39,874 nt of DNA from Acidimicrobiia bacterium. Lineage in GTDB: Bacteria; Actinomycetota; Acidimicrobiia; Spongiisociales; UBA5794. The position numbers and the translations under genes were made by a program. The notes under the pieces were generated by a model, which was not told where the DNA came from, did not search any database, and worked only from the letters and a program-made list of their open reading frames with translations. The stretch is taken from contig JASJAX010000002.1 in the NCBI GenBank assembly GCA_030066755.1, forward strand, positions 1 to 39,874. Reading direction: 5' to 3'. Numbering within the stretch: the stretch's first letter is position 1; every line of letters begins with the position of its first letter. Below are positions 37,448 through 39,874 of the stretch, in pieces.

Positions 37448-38667
37448 AACAGTCTCCGATTCACGCGTAGCTGGACATCGGTCCCCTCACCGGGGAGCGA
37501 GGTGATCTCTACCGTACCGCCGTGGCGCTCCATCCTCCCGCGCAGCGACTCCACGATGCCGCGCCGTTCCGGGTCGATGGCCTCCGGGTCGAATCCCTTC
37601 CCTTGATCGCCGACGAACGCCTCGACCGACGTGTCGTTGACCTCGACGTAGACCGATACCTTGTCGGCTCCTGAGTGGCGGGCAGCGTTTGTCATCGCTT
37701 CGCCCGCAGCCTTGACCAATGCGTCGGTATCCGGGTCCAACGCGGCGTCGCCGACCACGACCACCTCGATCGGGATGTTGTGGTCCTTCTCCACCCGATC
37801 GGCCATCGCTTCGATGGCGCCCCGGACCTTGCCGAGCTGCCGGGTGCCCTCGCCGTACAGCCATTCGCGCAGCTCACGTTCCTGCGAGCGAGCGAGTGTC
37901 ACCATTCGCTTCGGGTCATCGGAACGCTGAATGAGCGCCAGTGTTTGCAGTACCGAGTCGTGGAGGTGAGCGGCCATCTCGGCCTTCTCCTCAGATCGGA
38001 TACGGGTGCGGCGTTCCTCGGCGAGGTCGTTCGCCATCCGCATCACCCACGGTCCGAAGAGCAACATGAATCCGGCGGCGGCCATCGCTGCTGCGATGAG
38101 AACCGGTCCGAGATCAAACGTCTCCACGCTGGAGAACAGAAACCCCAAGCCGATCGCAAACAGGGCAATGCCTCCGATGACCCTGGCGCGCCCCGGGCCC
38201 TCCTCCGGCGAGCGGGCGAACTGGGTGAGTCGCTGACGCCGCTCGTCGTCCGTCCGATCCCAGATCACCGCGGCTCCGAAGACGATTGCTCCGACCGGCC
38301 ACACGACGTCGTTTCCAAACCAGATACCGGCGCTCTGCAGCACGCCCAGGAACCCGAGGTACAAGGCGCCGATGGCGATGCGCTGGCGGGTGGTGGCCGG
38401 CGGTGCTTCGACGTGGTCGACGCCTGCCTCGTCGTCGAGCGTCAAGGCCCAGCCGAACAGATAGGCCGCAATGCCTGCCCCGCCGGCGAGGGTTGCCACG
38501 ATGAACCCAGCTCGGACGTACACCGAGGGGATGCCGATCCGAGCGGCAATGCCGCCGGCGAGTCCACTGACGACGCGGTCGGTTTCGCTCCGCACCAGCT
38601 CGCGACGCAACCGTGCCCAGGATCGGGCCGGCTGGGGAGGTGGGGACGTCTCGGGTACGGTTTCCAT
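37444..38667 (-). CDS. PspC-domain sensor histidine kinase
   Basis: A ~407-residue membrane sensor. An N-terminal PspC domain (residues ~30-80, D-R-V-V-S-G-L-A-G-G-I-A-A-R-I-G) is followed by four further hydrophobic helices to about residue 210. The HisKA_3-type dimerisation region has H236 in A-H-L-H-D-S-V-L-Q, and the ATPase domain has an N-box E-A-M-T-N-A-A-R-H-S (323-332) and G-box D-Q-G-K-G-F (354-359). The PspC part suggests sensing of envelope stress. The frame is open to a GTG at 38715; I prefer the ATG at 38667, but neither has a strong ribosome-binding site. Divergent from a second PspC protein, so the trio is one stress module. Confidence 0.9.
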   Translation of the reverse strand: METVPETSPPPQPARSWARLRRELVRSETDRVVSGLAGGIAARIGIPSVYVRAGFIVATLAGGAGIAAYLFGWALTLDDEAGVDHVEAPPATTRQRIAIGALYLGFLGVLQSAGIWFGNDVVWPVGAIVFGAAVIWDRTDDERRQRLTQFARSPEEGPGRARVIGGIALFAIGLGFLFSSVETFDLGPVLIAAAMAAAGFMLLFGPWVMRMANDLAEERRTRIRSEEKAEMAAHLHDSVLQTLALIQRSDDPKRMVTLARSQERELREWLYGEGTRQLGKVRGAIEAMADRVEKDHNIPIEVVVVGDAALDPDTDALVKAAGEAMTNAARHSGADKVSVYVEVNDTSVEAFVGDQGKGFDPEAIDPERRGIVESLRGRMERHGGTVEITSLPGEGTDVQLRVNRRLL

Positions 38668-38828
38668 CGAGGCTCGGGTTCGCTGTGGTGGTGTTGTGTT
38701 CCACGATGTTGTCACAGGCCCGCCGGGGCAACAACCAGGGGATACCCCGAGTGGCCTCAGGGACCCTCAGGGTGGCCGGCGGGCCTTACCCGATGGGCGT
38801 GCGACCGAGAGCGCAGGATGATGGAACC

Positions 38829-39874
38829 ATGACCGATACCAGCCCGCCCCCAGACTCGACCCAACCGCGCGCTCCGCGTCCCCCGCAGGAACGGCCATGG
38901 ATCCGGCCTGCTGACCGCCGGGTCTTCGCCGGCGTCGCACAAGGTACCGCCGATGCGCTCGGCGTCGGCGTCGGCTGGGTTCGAACAGCCTTCGTCCTTC
39001 TCGCCCTCTTCGGCGGACTCGGTGTCCCGCTGTATCTCGCAGGTTGGATCCTGATGCCGGCCGAAGGTGAGTCGGAGTCGATCGCTTCGCGATGGGCCAG
39101 CGGCCTCGGCGGAGACGCAGCCAAGTGGGTCGGCGTCGGCCTGATCGTGGTTGCCGGGATCGTGTTGCTCTCGTCGACCGGGTTCGTCCGTGGAGGATGG
39201 ATCTGGGCTGCCGCCTTGCTGATCATCGGCGTCCTGCTCTATCGCGGTGATCTCGACACCCCTTCCCGTTCGGCTTCGTCGGCAGACGCCGACCAGCCCG
39301 TGGTCTACGGGGCAGATCGACCGTCCGCTTCCTCACACGACGAACCGTCGGGCGATCCGTACTCGGACGACGCCGTCGCGTCGTATGCCGCAACGCCATA
39401 TGCGCCTGAACCAGCACCGGCGACGGACGTGTATGCCCCGCCGGCGCCCCGTCCGGCTCCTCCGCCTCGGCCTCCCAAGTCGATGCTCGGCCGCCTGACG
39501 TTGGCAGCGGTCCTCCTCACGCTCGGTGTGATGGCGCTGCTCGACAACCTCGACATCGCCAGCCCCGACGGCAAGCACTACATCGCAGCCGTCATCGCCG
39601 TGATCGGGCTCGCGTTGGTCGTCGGTGCCTGGTGGGGACGGACGAGGGGTTCGATTGCGATCGGACTCTTGCTGGCACCGGCGCTCATCCTCACGACCGT
39701 CGTCGAGGTCCCGTTCGAGGGATCGATCGGCGAGGCGAGGTTCTCGCCGGAGACACGGGCCGAGATCACAAGCCCCTACGAGCACGCGATCGGCGAGTTG
39801 CGAATCGATCTGCGCGGACTGGATGACGACGCCGAAATCAGAGCGGAACTCGGTATCGGGTCGTTGCGGGTCAT
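38829..39874 (+). CDS. PspC / LiaF-like membrane protein, truncated by window end
   Basis: The frame stays open from the ATG to the last base (348 codons visible). The N-terminal PspC domain (residues ~25-75: R-R-V-F-A-G-V-A-Q-G-T-A-D-A-L-G) is followed by two hydrophobic spans near 97-132, a low-complexity P/A/Y/D-rich linker (~145-215), two more spans (~220-275), and a beta-rich start of a LiaF/DUF-type C-terminal domain (I-G-E-L-R-I-D-L-R-G-L). Such proteins often partner PspC-type histidine kinases in actinobacteria. Divergent from the kinase gene; the control region is the 161-bp gap between them. Confidence 0.85.
   Translation, partial: MTDTSPPPDSTQPRAPRPPQERPWIRPADRRVFAGVAQGTADALGVGVGWVRTAFVLLALFGGLGVPLYLAGWILMPAEGESESIASRWASGLGGDAAKWVGVGLIVVAGIVLLSSTGFVRGGWIWAAALLIIGVLLYRGDLDTPSRSASSADADQPVVYGADRPSASSHDEPSGDPYSDDAVASYAATPYAPEPAPATDVYAPPAPRPAPPPRPPKSMLGRLTLAAVLLTLGVMALLDNLDIASPDGKHYIAAVIAVIGLALVVGAWWGRTRGSIAIGLLLAPALILTTVVEVPFEGSIGEARFSPETRAEITSPYEHAIGELRIDLRGLDDDAEIRAELGIGSLRV

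Overview
The window is high-GC DNA from an actinobacterium. The gene content fits an aerobic member of the Acidimicrobiia (Ilumatobacter-like): a luciferase-like F420-type oxidoreductase, a SARP regulator, mycobacterial-type Nei, PspC-fused histidine kinase, frequent GTG/TTG starts and many leaderless genes. The class assignment is inference; no rRNA or marker gene is present. No tRNA, rRNA or CRISPR array was seen.

Layout. 1-1260: the 3' tail of an IS110 transposase abutting a complete IS481-like element. 1391-5733: phenylacetyl-CoA epoxidase operon paaABCDE ending in a TetR repressor gene, with a perfect 16-bp palindrome in the promoter. 5817-12025: an MscS channel; a 1272-residue transmembrane regulator (SARP DNA-binding/BTAD + STAND NTPase + one membrane helix + PnrA/BMP-type ligand-binding domain + two C-terminal beta repeats) divergent from a 112-residue membrane-anchored protein; an unknown membrane protein. 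12150-18927: orphan E2 acyltransferase, acyl-CoA dehydrogenase, a secreted toroid-like protein with a membrane partner, a CHAD protein and an LLM oxidoreductase. 19074-22646: Nei-type DNA glycosylase, then an Fe-S bacterial photolyase with a short-chain dehydrogenase-like protein and a membrane protein. 22690-27010: 4-hydroxybutyryl-CoA dehydratase-like protein, an iodotyrosine-deiodinase-like nitroreductase, 4-hydroxyphenylpyruvate dioxygenase and an Lrp/AsnC regulator. 27075-29741: a SipW-type signal peptidase between two secreted proteins, one TasA/camelysin-like. 29893-33282: GNAT, AhpD-like protein and propionyl-CoA synthetase. 33618-36802: two-gene membrane/beta-propeller module and a methyltransferase. 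36815-39874: LuxR-type response regulator, PspC-histidine kinase and a divergent PspC/LiaF-like protein cut by the window end.

Two things stand out beyond ordinary genes. First, the SARP-STAND-BMP receptor has its DNA-binding and ligand-binding ends on opposite sides of one membrane helix. The divergent promoter region carries 11-bp-periodic direct repeats of the kind SARPs bind. It looks like a one-protein transmembrane signalling system with a small membrane protein as probable target. Second, ten intergenic arrays of degenerate 7-bp tandem repeats, sharing a YTG(A/G) core, occur from one end of the window to the other. They usually lie at gene 3' ends and often beside perfect 3-nt-loop hairpins; five such hairpins follow one another directly after hppD. 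One array supplies the ribosome-binding site of paaC and another encodes the last residues of a protein.

Nine genes have a TANNNT hexamer ending exactly 6-7 nt before the start codon, which predicts leaderless transcripts.
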